This document shows positions 18,280 to 26,996 of a DNA stretch of 64,000 nt, one piece after another. Where the stretch lies: positions 3,028,001 through 3,092,000 of the forward strand of contig NZ_CP071869.1 in assembly GCF_017569185.1 (NCBI RefSeq). The letters run 5' to 3'. The translations under genes and the position numbers were made by a program. The notes beneath the pieces are model-generated. The model worked only from the letters and a program-made list of their open reading frames with translations. It searched no databases and was not told the DNA's origin. The DNA is from Polaribacter cellanae. GTDB lineage: Bacteria > Bacteroidota > Bacteroidia > Flavobacteriales > Flavobacteriaceae. Numbering within the stretch: position 1 is the first letter of the stretch; each line of letters starts with the position of its first letter.

Positions 18280-18404
18280 GTGTTTGTATAAGAATAGTTG
18301 CGGTTTTGTGCGCGAGGAATTTCAGCATGAAATTCAGAAGTGTGCAAAATTGCAACTACCTTTGGTTTAGCCAAAATAGCAATTATTTTTATACTTTGTT
18401 GGCA
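18273..18404 (-). other. attC-like site 20 (type A)
   Basis: Boxes AGCTAAC and GTTGGCA. It belongs to the X3 cassette at 18398. Confidence 0.85.
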
Positions 18405-18903
18405 ACCGTTTTTCCTTTGTCGCTTTGCTTTTTCATGTCAGCTTTAATTCAGTCGTTTTTATTCTTTAAACGACCAATTTAGTCAATTCTGCTTAATTCT
18501 TTTTACGGTTTTCCACATTCCGATTCTGCTTTTTCCTTTTCAGATTCATTTTCGTAGATAAACACAAACTTTTCGGATTATTACTTAAAAATCAAAAAAA
18601 AAATTCGATTCTTTTTCCGCTGATTTTTTCCGTCCGAGTAAAATTCGGCGCAATAGTTTTCGGTTCAGTTTTTTATTCCGCAATAATTTTCACGTTTCTT
18701 ATGCGTTTCACTTGTCAGAAATCGGCTTAAAACTCAAAAATTTTCGGTTCAGCTTTTAGTCGGCAAAAAATCCGTTTTCATTCGGTTTTGTATTCAGTTC
18801 AGTTTGTCAATTCCGCAATTCAATTCCGCCCACAATATTTTTTTCGGTTCTATTTGGCTGGATATTTCAAATGTTTACGGATTTTTCTTAAATGGTTGCC
18901 AAC
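18398..18903 (-). repeat. ORF-less cassette, family X3
   Basis: Isolated full-length X3 copy with CATGTCAG for CACGTCAG near 18434. No gene seen. Confidence 0.85.
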
Positions 18904-19029
18904 GTTTATGTATAAGAATAGTTGCGGTTTTGTGCGCGAGGAATTTCAGAATGAAATTCAGAAGTGTGCAAAATTGCAACTACCTTTGGTTAAGCTAAAA
19001 TTAGCAATTATTTTTATACTTTGTTAGCA
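18897..19029 (-). other. attC-like site 21 (type A)
   Basis: Boxes TGCCAAC and GTTAGCA. The apical hairpin loop has AGAAT for AGCAT. Confidence 0.85.
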
Positions 19030-19349
19030 AATGTTATTTTTTTCATTCTCCTTTGTTCATTAATTGAATCCCAAAATTCAGCTTTTGAGTAAGAACTCCA
19101 CAATTTTTCATTTTCTGCTCAATTTCTCAAACTTTCTAAATTTCACGATTGATTGGAAATTTCGCAATTTTGTTTTTTTTGAGTTTAAGAAAATTCTCAC
19201 GTTTTATAATTCCACATTTGAGTATATTCCCACGCAAAATCTTACGAGCGAGAGAGTGCTCAGCATTTTGAAATTCCTTTTTTGTGATAAAACCGATTGG
19301 TTTTAATTCACTATTTTTCAGCGTTTGAGTGAGAACAATATTTGCTAAC
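19023..19349 (-). repeat. ORF-less cassette, family X2
   Basis: Nearly identical to the X2 copy at 19967, with which it brackets an X5 cassette. No gene seen. Confidence 0.85.
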
Positions 19350-19475
19350 GTGTTTGTATAAGAATAGTTGCGGTTTTGTACGCGAGGAATTTCAGCATGA
19401 AATTCAGAAGTGTGCAAAATTGCAACTACTTTCGGTTAGGCTAAAATTAGCAATTATTTTTATACTTTGTTGCAA
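19343..19475 (-). other. attC-like site 22 (type A)
   Basis: Boxes TGCTAAC and GTTGCAA. It belongs to the X5 cassette. Confidence 0.85.
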
Positions 19476-19847
19476 AATCGTTGTTTTTTCAGTTTATAAT
19501 TCCGTCTTATTTTCCTTTTTCTCTCTTTAAAATTTCAACTTTTGAGTAATTTTCTCACTATTTTTTATTCAGAGTTTGAGTAAATTCCACAGTTTAGATT
19601 TTTTGTCTTTCCTCAATTCGAAAACTTCCTATATTCAGATTTTGAGTAAGAAATCCGCCAAACTTATTTTCAGAATTCGAGTAAGTTCAAACATTTTAAA
19701 TTCCAAATTTTCTGATTATTTCTAAAATTTTCGAGCGAGAGAGTGTTCCACAATTTTCATTTTTTCTAAATTTTAAAAAATAAAATCTCAAAATTATTTA
19801 TTCAGTTTGAGTGATTTTCACAAACTTGCTCGACAATGTTTTGCAAC
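19469..19847 (-). repeat. ORF-less cassette, family X5
   Basis: Ends GTTGCAAAATCGTTG and CAATGTTTTGCAAC. This is the only family with a one-base offset in the terminal repeat. Second copy at 25170. No gene seen. Confidence 0.85.
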
Positions 19848-19973
19848 GTTTATGTATAAGAATAGTTGCGGTTTTGTGCGCGAGGAATTTCAGAATGAAA
19901 TTCAGAAGTGTGCAAAATTGCAACTACCTTTGGTTAAGCTAAAATTAGCAATTATTTTTATACTTTGTTAGCA
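19841..19973 (-). other. attC-like site 23 (type A)
   Basis: Boxes TTGCAAC and GTTAGCA. Shares the AGAAT loop with site 21, consistent with a duplicated X2-plus-site unit. Confidence 0.85.
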
Positions 19974-20293
19974 AATGTTATTTTTTTCATTCTCCTTTGT
20001 TCATTAATTGAATCCCAAAATTCAGCTTTTGAGTAAGAACTCCACAATTTTTCATTTTCTGCTCAATTTCTCAAACTTTCTAAATTTCACGATTGATTGG
20101 AAATTTCGCAATTTTGTTTTTTTTGAGTTTAAGAAAATTCTCACGTTTTATAATTCCACATTTGAGTATATTCCCACGCAAAATCTTACGAGCGAGAGAG
20201 TGCTCAGCATTTTGAAATTCCTTTTTTGTGATAAAACCGATTGGTTTTAATTCACTATTTTTCAGCGTTTGAGTGAGAACAATATTTGCTAAC
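19967..20293 (-). repeat. ORF-less cassette, family X2
   Basis: Duplicate of 19023-19349, together with its own site. No gene seen. Confidence 0.85.
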
Positions 20294-20419
20294 GTGTTTG
20301 TATAAGAATAGTTGCGATTTTGTGCGCGAGGAATTTCAGCATGAAATTCAGAAGTGTGCAAAATTGCAACTACCTTTGGTTAAGCTAAAATTAGCAATTA
20401 TTTTTATACTTTGTTGCCA
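20287..20419 (-). other. attC-like site 24 (type A)
   Basis: Boxes TGCTAAC and GTTGCCA. It belongs to the X1 cassette at 20413. Confidence 0.85.
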
Positions 20420-20726
20420 AATGTAGTTTTTTTCATTGTTAATTTGAGTTTTTGTCAATTCCTCATTTTTTATTTTTCAAGTTTGAGTAAGAATCCCGCT
20501 AATTTTCTAAATTCAGTTTCCGAAATTTTGGGATTGAGTGATAATTCCACCATTTAGTTTTCAATTCCGAAACTTCGAAAGAGTAGTTTTTCACATTTTA
20601 TAAACTCAACATTTTGCTAAAATTCCGATTATCGAGAGAGTGTTTCACAATTTTTAAATTCCTTTTTTAGCTTTAAAAACTCAATTTTCAATTCAGGTTT
20701 TGAGTGAGTGAGCTATATTTGGCAAC
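20413..20726 (-). repeat. ORF-less cassette, family X1
   Basis: Third X1 copy, apparently unchanged from 602-915. No gene seen. Confidence 0.85.
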
Positions 20727-20851
20727 GTATTTGTGTAAGATTAGTTGCGTGTTTTAAGCACTAAAGTTAGCAAATAAATCACAGATAGAAAGTCCGCGAG
20801 GACTTTCGTAAATCGGCTAAAACCAGCAATTAATTTTACACGGTGTTGGCA
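20720..20851 (-). other. attC-like site 25 (type B)
   Basis: Boxes TGGCAAC and GTTGGCA. The GAAAGTCC/GGACTTTC hairpin is kept. The right part reads AAATCGGCTAAAACC. It belongs to cassette G9. Confidence 0.85.
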
Positions 20852-20855
20852 ATAG

Positions 20856-21647
20856 TTATTTTTTATTCAGTTCGTTTATAATTTGTTCTGTAAATAATTG
20901 TTCAAAATCTTTTAGTTTCAATTCCTTAACATAATCCACATTCTTTTTCTGAACTCCAAAAAAGCCTCTTGCTTCAGTCACAAAAAATAATATACTGTCA
21001 AGCTGAACTTTTGTTCTGTCATTTTCGGTTTCTGAAATTATGGTTGATACAATTATTCTCGACCTTTTTTCTGGTAATTCGATTACTGCTTGATATTTTG
21101 GGTCATTATCACTTTGATAATATTTAAACATTTTTCTCAATACAGAATCTTTTTGCATTTCAAATTCTGTTTCGTAAGTCGATTTTAAATTTATTTCTCC
21201 TCTCTCTTTTGGAAGAGTAGTTGCTATAAATGCAAACGAGCAAATTCCAATTATAAATTCTTTTGGAAGGAAATTTATTTTTTTAATTCCGCTTGTGTTT
21301 TTTGTTCTGTAACGATAAGAAAGTGGTAAAATTAAAAGTGCAATTAAATCAGAATAATCCACGACACGATTTATTCCAATTCCGATATTATTCAGAAAGT
21401 CAATAGCAAATTGAGAAGAACTGCTTTTCCAAAAAACGAATAAAATTCCAGTCAGAATGTAAATAGTTTTGACTTTACTTTTGAATAATAAACTAACAAA
21501 ATAAGGAAAGGCAAAAAGTCCGACGAAATCAGATAGTTTTCCAGTCAGATAATTATGAAACTGATATTTTAAATAAAAGTCGTTTACAAGAAGTAAACCA
21601 ACAGAAATCAAAAATAATTTTCCGTAAAATAGTTTGTCGTTTTGCAC
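20856..21647 (-). CDS. multi-pass membrane protein, unknown function (cassette G9)
   Basis: A 263-residue protein not recognised. About five membrane segments lie in the first 150 residues (LFLISVGLLLVNDFYL, LVGLFAFPYFVSLLF, TIYILTGILFVFW, LIALLILPLSY, FIIGICSFAFIATTL). A soluble, mixed beta/alpha tail of about 110 residues (ERGEINLKSTYETEFEMQKD...) follows. The start is GTG at 21647, about 20 bases inside the cassette. Single-gene cassette with the terminal repeat GTTGGCAATA at both ends. No catalytic motif seen; transport or stress roles would be guesses. Confidence 0.7.
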   Translation of the reverse strand: MQNDKLFYGKLFLISVGLLLVNDFYLKYQFHNYLTGKLSDFVGLFAFPYFVSLLFKSKVKTIYILTGILFVFWKSSSSQFAIDFLNNIGIGINRVVDYSDLIALLILPLSYRYRTKNTSGIKKINFLPKEFIIGICSFAFIATTLPKERGEINLKSTYETEFEMQKDSVLRKMFKYYQSDNDPKYQAVIELPEKRSRIIVSTIISETENDRTKVQLDSILFFVTEARGFFGVQKKNVDYVKELKLKDFEQLFTEQIINELNKK

Positions 21648-21661
21648 TTCGTTTTAATTAT

Positions 21662-21793
21662 TGCCAACGTGTTTGTATAAGAATAGTTGCGATTTTGTGC
21701 GCGAGGAATTTCAGCATGAAATTCAGAAGTGTGCAAAATTGCAACTGCTTTTGGTTTAGCTAAAATAGCAATTATTTTTATGCGTTGTTAGCA
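21662..21793 (-). other. attC-like site 26 (type A)
   Basis: Boxes TGCCAAC and GTTAGCA, ATGCGTTGTT variant. It belongs to the X2 cassette at 21787. Confidence 0.85.
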
Positions 21794-22117
21794 AATGTTT
21801 TTTTTCATTCTCCTTTGTTCATTAATTGAATCCCAAAATTCAGCTTTTGAGTAAGAATTCCGCAATTTATATTTTTCATTTTCTGCTCAATTTCTCAAAC
21901 TTGCTCAATTTCACGATTCCTTGGAAATTCCGCAATTTTGGTTTTTCGAGTCTAAGAAAATTCTCACGTTTTATAATTCCACATTTGAGTAAATTCCCAC
22001 GCAAAATTTTACGAGCGAGAGAGTGCTCAGCATTTTGAAATTCATTTTTTGTGATAAAATCTATTAATTTTAATTCACTATTTTTTCAGCGTTTGAGTGA
22101 GAACAATATTTGCTAAC
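21787..22117 (-). repeat. ORF-less cassette, family X2
   Basis: X2 copy with TTCATTTTTTGTGATAAAATC near 22042. No gene seen. Confidence 0.85.
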
Positions 22118-22242
22118 GTGTTTGTATAAGAATAGTTGCGATTTTGTGCGCGAGGAATTTCAGAATGAAATTCAGAAGTGTGCAAAATTGCAACGACCTT
22201 TGGTTAAGCTAAAATAGCAATTATTTTTATGCGTTGTTAGCA
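22111..22242 (-). other. attC-like site 27 (type A)
   Basis: Boxes TGCTAAC and GTTAGCA, between two X2 cassettes. Confidence 0.85.
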
Positions 22243-22567
22243 AATGTTGTTTTTTTCATTCCCCTTAGTTCATTAATTAAATCCTAAAACTCAGCTTTTG
22301 AGTAAGAATTCCGCAATTTATATTTTTCATTTTCTGCTCAATTTCTCAAACTTTCTAAATTTCACGATTGATTGGAAATTCCGCAATTTTGGTTTTTAGA
22401 GTTTAAGAAAATTCTCACGTTTTATAATTCCACATTTGAGTATATTCCCACGCAAAATCTTACGAGCGAGAGAGTGCTCAGCATTTTGAAATTCCTTTTT
22501 TGTGATAAAACCGATTAGTTTTAATTCACTATTTTTCAGCGTTTGAGTGAGAACAATATTTGCTAAC
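22236..22567 (-). repeat. ORF-less cassette, family X2
   Basis: X2 copy with TTCCCCTTAG near 22259. No gene seen. Confidence 0.85.
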
Positions 22568-22758
22568 GGTCTTGTATATGAAACGTAGCGTGTAAAAAGA
22601 CGCTAACTTTTCGGATTATACACTAGCCGAATTTTTAAATTTTTCTTTTTATCTTAATATTCTCAAAAAGCCAAATTTAAAAATTTGGCGGGCTTCGAAA
22701 ATAAGCAAAAACCTCTCGGAAAGCCTGTTATAGCTATGTTTTATATACGTTGTTGTAA
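22561..22758 (-). other. attC-like site 28 (type F, long)
   Basis: Boxes TGCTAAC and GTTGTAA. The arms CTTGTATATGAAACGTAGC and CTATGTTTTATATACG pair. A central region near 22620-22690 carries GAATTTTTAAATTT and AAATTTAAAAATTT, which pair. It belongs to the HNH cassette and supplies that gene's stop codon. Confidence 0.8.
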
Positions 22759-23559
22759 CACGTTTTTATTCCGTTCTCGTTCGTTAAACTTGTCATTATG
22801 ATACTTTAAATAGATATAATGATTTGGCGATAATTTTTCCGAATTCAGTTTGTCTTTTCTGCTAATACCTAACTTTTCCAAGTCCGTTTTTGTGAGCAAA
22901 GTAGAGATTAATATTTCTCCATTCTGGTCAAATGAAATTAGAAATTTGTCAAATAGTTTATCATAATTTGGCGTCAATAAAAGTCCATTATACAAATCGT
23001 ACTTTTCGGTTTCGTTACATTCACTAAATGGTTTAATATGCGATGCAATTAATATTTCTTGCATCTCAATTTTTGTAACACAAGATTTTTCCCAATACTC
23101 AATCAATTCTTTTCGATAATTGGACTGTCCTAATCGGATTTTGACTAAAGCTGTCTTTTCGGCTTTTAGTAATTCATTATTATTCTCAATTTCCTTTATT
23201 TGCTTTAAAACAATTGGCTCAATCTCGACAATCGAATTTTTTCTGTTTTTTAATAATCGATTAGCTTTCTCAATTGTTTCAGATGTTAGTCTGTTCTTAT
23301 TTGCAAATTTTGTAACATATTCCAACGCTACAATATCTAATTTATCTCTAAAGATTTTTTTTCCTTTTGTTGCTCTTGATTTATATGATTTATCCGTCCA
23401 AGATTCGTATTCTTTATGTTTATCAAAATTCTCAAAAATGAAAGAATTATCTCGTGATTCATAATGTTTTTCAAATACCTCAAAGTATTTTATAAATGAG
23501 GAAATACTAATATGTTGAAATAGTTTTTTTACTTCATCAAGTGAACTGTCTTTAATCAT
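22741..23559 (-). CDS. HNH endonuclease (cassette G10)
   Basis: A 272-residue protein with a C-terminal HNH nuclease domain (about residues 145-235) of the HNH_2 type: RKELIEYWEKSCVTKI, then ASHIKPF carrying the catalytic His, and LYNGLLLTPNYDKLFDKFLISF. Such domains are typical of stand-alone modification-dependent restriction enzymes. The N-terminal 130 residues are helical and could be a specificity domain. Restriction of phage or foreign DNA is likely but inferred. The ATG is 41 bases inside the cassette. The ORF crosses the recombination box and ends at TAA inside the attC-like site, giving the tail NVLQQRI. Confidence 0.8.
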   Translation of the reverse strand: MIKDSSLDEVKKLFQHISISSFIKYFEVFEKHYESRDNSFIFENFDKHKEYESWTDKSYKSRATKGKKIFRDKLDIVALEYVTKFANKNRLTSETIEKANRLLKNRKNSIVEIEPIVLKQIKEIENNNELLKAEKTALVKIRLGQSNYRKELIEYWEKSCVTKIEMQEILIASHIKPFSECNETEKYDLYNGLLLTPNYDKLFDKFLISFDQNGEILISTLLTKTDLEKLGISRKDKLNSEKLSPNHYIYLKYHNDKFNERERNKNVLQQRI

Positions 23560-23593
23560 ATTTAACTCTGTTCATCGCGTTTCCTCAAATGTG

Positions 23594-23727
23594 TTACAAC
23601 GTGTTTGTATATGGTTTGTTGCGTGCTTTAAGCAACTAATTTAGTAAATAATTACCGACCAAGAAAGTCCGCGAGGACTTTCGTAAGTAGGCAATAAGCT
23701 AGCAATAAACTATATACGGTGTTGCCA
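23594..23727 (-). other. attC-like site 29 (type B)
   Basis: Boxes TTACAAC and GTTGCCA, with the GAAAGTCC/GGACTTTC hairpin. Slightly longer than other type B sites. It belongs to the two-gene cassette G11. Confidence 0.85.
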
Positions 23728-23731
23728 TTAG

Positions 23732-24622
23732 TTATTTTTTCAGTTTCATTACTTTTTCCAACAATGGTGAAAGTCCGTTTTCTGTTATTGTGTCGTTATT
23801 CCAAAAACTCAAAACACAGCTAACATAATTTCCTCTAACTTCAGTTGCAATGTAATAGATAGTTAGTGTTTTTCCTCCAGACATACCAATCAAAAGCGAT
23901 TTAACTCCAGTAAAGTCATAAATTACTCTTTTAGCTTTAGTTTCTAAACCTTCAAATTCTAAATCAACTATTTCTTCCGAAATCACTTTTCCTCCTTTTT
24001 GAGACTTTGTAATTTCAAATTGTTGCTCAACTGTATTTTTTGCATCTTGTAATTCTTTATGAACAGACCAGTTCATTTGTCCGTAATATGGACACTGAAC
24101 ATTATTTACACCCATCCAATTACAACTATTTCCTAATTTTATTTTTCTACCAGCAAAATTGATGCTATCAATTCTTATTGAGGCAAAATTTTCTTTAGGT
24201 ATCTTCTTTTCAATTATTTGTCTTATAATCGTTCGTTCAAATTCCTTATCTCTTTTATTAATTGAACTAAATTGAATAATTGTGATTCGTTTTTCTTGGT
24301 TTTCGATAAAATAATATGAATTATTTTGAACTAAATTTTCAGTAATATTCTCATTATTTTGAACGTAATAATTATTATAAGAAATTTGCTCGTCTTTCGT
24401 TTTTTTAACTTTCTTTTTTATTGAATATTTTCTATAAACTTTTTTAAGTCCTTTTTCTGTAAATGGATAATTTAGTGTTTGACTTGTAATTGTAAAACCG
24501 TCAATATTATAAAATGATATTCCATTGTTATTAATTGCTTGTAACCTATTAAAAATACTATCTTTTTGAGCAAATGAAATTGTAAAAATTGAAACTGAAA
24601 TAATTGTAAATAGTTTTTTCAT
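23732..24622 (-). CDS. exported protein, unknown function (cassette G11, second gene)
   Basis: A 296-residue protein not recognised. A signal peptide (about 1-18, ending SFAQ) indicates export. The body is basic early on (YRKYSIKKKVKKTKDE) and has a Cys pair around CNWMGVNNVQCPYYG (about residues 165-180). The C-terminal part resembles GLPGLI-type flavobacterial secreted proteins in layout only. I use ATG 24622; a TTG four codons earlier is possible but would overlap the upstream gene. The ATG follows the upstream stop by one base (TAATATG), so the two are translationally coupled in one cassette. Confidence 0.7.
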   Translation of the reverse strand: MKKLFTIISVSIFTISFAQKDSIFNRLQAINNNGISFYNIDGFTITSQTLNYPFTEKGLKKVYRKYSIKKKVKKTKDEQISYNNYYVQNNENITENLVQNNSYYFIENQEKRITIIQFSSINKRDKEFERTIIRQIIEKKIPKENFASIRIDSINFAGRKIKLGNSCNWMGVNNVQCPYYGQMNWSVHKELQDAKNTVEQQFEITKSQKGGKVISEEIVDLEFEGLETKAKRVIYDFTGVKSLLIGMSGGKTLTIYYIATEVRGNYVSCVLSFWNNDTITENGLSPLLEKVMKLKK

Positions 24623-24623
24623 A

Positions 24624-25019
24624 TTATTCGGCAATTATAAAAGTATAACAAGGTCTATTTTCATTATTAATCCATTTTTTCCAGTTTTCTGATTTATTTG
24701 GGTCGTTGATATTTATGCCATCAACAGGAAATATTATAAATTTAGTAAACCAATTTTGTGGATTTTCTCCGTCTCTTTTAAACATTGCTTTTCTTGCTAA
24801 AACACTATCTTTAGGTTGAACACTAAATGGGACTGTAACTTCATAAGGTCCATTTGTTGAGCGTTTCAAAACAGTTGATTGAAAATTCACAGTTTTTTCT
24901 GAATTGTTTTTCACATAAAATGTTGTTGTTGGATATTTTTTACTTTCGGGAAATGGAATTAAAATTCCGCAACTTGTTAGTGTGCAAACTACAAGTAAAA
25001 TTAATGTCAATTTTTTCAT
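24624..25019 (-). CDS. small lipoprotein, unknown function (cassette G11, first gene)
   Basis: A 131-residue protein with a lipoprotein signal (residues 1-17, lipobox LTSC), predicted to be membrane-anchored outside the cytoplasm. The rest is a compact beta-rich domain with two further Cys (GILIPFP...NRPCYTF). No family recognised. It is the first gene of the cassette, with its ATG about 30 bases from the cassette start GTTGCCATTA, and is coupled to the exported protein that follows. The pair probably acts together at the cell envelope. Confidence 0.7.
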   Translation of the reverse strand: MKKLTLILLVVCTLTSCGILIPFPESKKYPTTTFYVKNNSEKTVNFQSTVLKRSTNGPYEVTVPFSVQPKDSVLARKAMFKRDGENPQNWFTKFIIFPVDGININDPNKSENWKKWINNENRPCYTFIIAE

Positions 25020-25043
25020 TCAGCGTTCTGATTTTTTAATTAA

Positions 25044-25176
25044 TGGCAACGTTTTTGTATAAGAATAGTTGCGATTTTGTGCACGAGGAATTTCAGCATG
25101 AAATTCAGAAGTGTGCAAAATTGCAACTACCTTTGGTTAAGCTAAAATTAGCAATTATTTTTATACTTTGTTGCAA
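25044..25176 (-). other. attC-like site 30 (type A)
   Basis: Boxes TGGCAAC and GTTGCAA. It belongs to the X5 cassette at 25170. Confidence 0.85.
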
Positions 25177-25548
25177 AATCGTTGTTTTTTCAGTTTATAA
25201 TTCCGTCTTATTTTCCTTTTTCTCTCTTTAAAATTTCAACTTTTGAGTAATTTTCTCACTATTTTTTATTCAGAGTTTGAGTAAATTCCACAGTTTAGAT
25301 TTTTTGTCTTTCCTCAATTCGAAAACTTCCTATATTCAGATTTTGAGTAAGAAATCCGCCAAACTTATTTTCAGAATTCGAGTAAGTTCAAACATTTTAA
25401 ATTCCAAATTTTCTGATTATTTCTAAAATTTTCGAGCGAGAGAGTGTTCCACAATTTTCATTTTTTCTAAATTTTAAAAAATAAAATCTCAAAATTATTT
25501 ATTCAGTTTGAGTGATTTTCACAAACTTGCTCGACAATGTTTTGCAAC
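25170..25548 (-). repeat. ORF-less cassette, family X5
   Basis: Second X5 copy, essentially identical to 19469-19847. No gene seen. Confidence 0.85.
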
Positions 25549-25674
25549 GTTTTTGTATAAGAATAGTTGCGATTTTGTACACGAGGAATTTCAGCATGAA
25601 ATTCAGAAGTGTGCAAAATTGCAACTACCTTTGGTTAGGCTAAAATTAGCAATTATTTTTATACTTTGTTGCCA
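25542..25674 (-). other. attC-like site 31 (type A)
   Basis: Boxes TTGCAAC and GTTGCCA, with TACACGAGG for TGCGCGAGG. The same change is at site 7, also before an X1 cassette. Confidence 0.85.
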
Positions 25675-25981
25675 AATGTAGTTTTTTTCATTGTTAATTT
25701 GAGTTTTTGTCAATTCCTCATTTTTTATTTTTCAAGTTTGAGTAAGAATCCCGCTAATTTTCTAAATTCAGTTTCCGAAATTTTGGGATTGAGTGATAAT
25801 TCCACCATTTAGTTTTCAATTCCGAAACTTCGAAAGAGTAGTTTTTCACATTTTATAAACTCAACATTTTGCTAAAATTCCGATTATCGAGAGAGTGTTT
25901 CACAATTTTTAAATTCCTTTTTTAGCTTTAAAAACTCAATTTTCAATTCAGGTTTTGAGTGAGTGAGCTATATTTGGCAAC
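25668..25981 (-). repeat. ORF-less cassette, family X1
   Basis: Fourth X1 copy. No gene seen. Confidence 0.85.
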
Positions 25982-26106
25982 GTGTTTGTATAAGAATAGT
26001 TGCGGTTTTGTGCGCGAGGAATTTCAGCATGAAATTCAGAAGTGTGCAAAATTGCAACGACCTTTGGTTAAGCTAAAATAGCAATTATTTTTATGCGTTG
26101 TTAGCA
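25975..26106 (-). other. attC-like site 32 (type A)
   Basis: Boxes TGGCAAC and GTTAGCA. First of three sites belonging to consecutive X2 cassettes. Confidence 0.85.
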
Positions 26107-26429
26107 AATGTTATTTTTTCATTCTCCTTTGTTCATTAATAAATCCTAAAATTCAGCTTTTGAGTAAGAATTCCGCAATTTATATTTTTTATTTTCTGCT
26201 CAATTTCTCAAACTTGCTCAATTTTACGATTCCTTGAAAATTCCGCAATTTTGGTTTTTCGAGTTTGAGAAAATTCTCACGTTTTATAATTCCACATTTG
26301 AGTAAATTCCCACGCAAAATCTTACGAGCGAGCGAGTGCTCAGCATTTTGAAATTCCTTTTTTGCGATAAAACCGATTAGTTTTAATTCACTATTTTTCA
26401 GCGTTTGAGTGAGAACAATATTTGCTAAC
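26100..26429 (-). repeat. ORF-less cassette, family X2
   Basis: X2 copy with TTTTGCGATAAAACC near 26362. No gene seen. Confidence 0.85.
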
Positions 26430-26554
26430 GGATTTGTATAAGAATAGTTGCGATTTTGTGCGCGAGGAATTTCAGCATGAAATTCAGAAGTGTGCAAAAC
26501 TGCAACTGCCTTCGGTTAAGCTAAAATAGCAATTATTTTTATGCGTTGTTAGCA
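26423..26554 (-). other. attC-like site 33 (type A)
   Basis: Boxes TGCTAAC and GTTAGCA. Small substitutions (CAAAACTGCAACTGCCTTCGG) leave the arm pairing intact. Confidence 0.85.
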
Positions 26555-26870
26555 AATGTTTTTTTTCATTCTTCTTTGTTCATTAATAAATCCCAAAATT
26601 CAGCTTTTGAGTAAGAACTCCACAATTTTTCATTTTCTGCTCAATTTCTCAAACTTGCTCAATTTTACGATTCCTTGTAAATTCCGCAATTTTGGTTTTT
26701 CGGGTCTAAGAAAATTCTCACGTTTTATAATTCCACATTTGAGTAAATTCCCACGCAAAATTTTACGAGCGAGCGAGTGCTCAGCATTTTGAAATTCCTT
26801 TTTTGTGATAAAATCTATTAATTTTAATTCACTATTTTTCAGCGTTTGAGTGAGAACAATATTTGCTAAC
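26548..26870 (-). repeat. ORF-less cassette, family X2
   Basis: Most divergent X2 copy, with CGGGTCTAAG near 26701. No gene seen. Confidence 0.85.
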
Positions 26871-26996
26871 GTTTTTGTATAAGAATAGTTGCGATTTTGT
26901 GCGCGAGGAATTTCAGCATGAAATTCAGAAGTGTGCAAAATTGCAACGACCTTTAATTTAGCTAAAATTAGCAATTATTTTTATACTTTGTTAGCA
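26864..26996 (-). other. attC-like site 34 (type A), nearest the recombinase
   Basis: Boxes TGCTAAC and GTTAGCA. It belongs to the first cassette of the array. Confidence 0.85.

Noticed and set aside
11365..26974. Repeated minus-strand ORFs of 90-114 residues in X2 units (NIVLTQTLKNSELKLIGFITKKEF...)
   Set aside because: They begin inside the attC-like site, copies differ mainly by amino-acid-changing substitutions, and several copies shift frame or stop early (for example 19136 and 20080). They look like by-products of a conserved DNA sequence.
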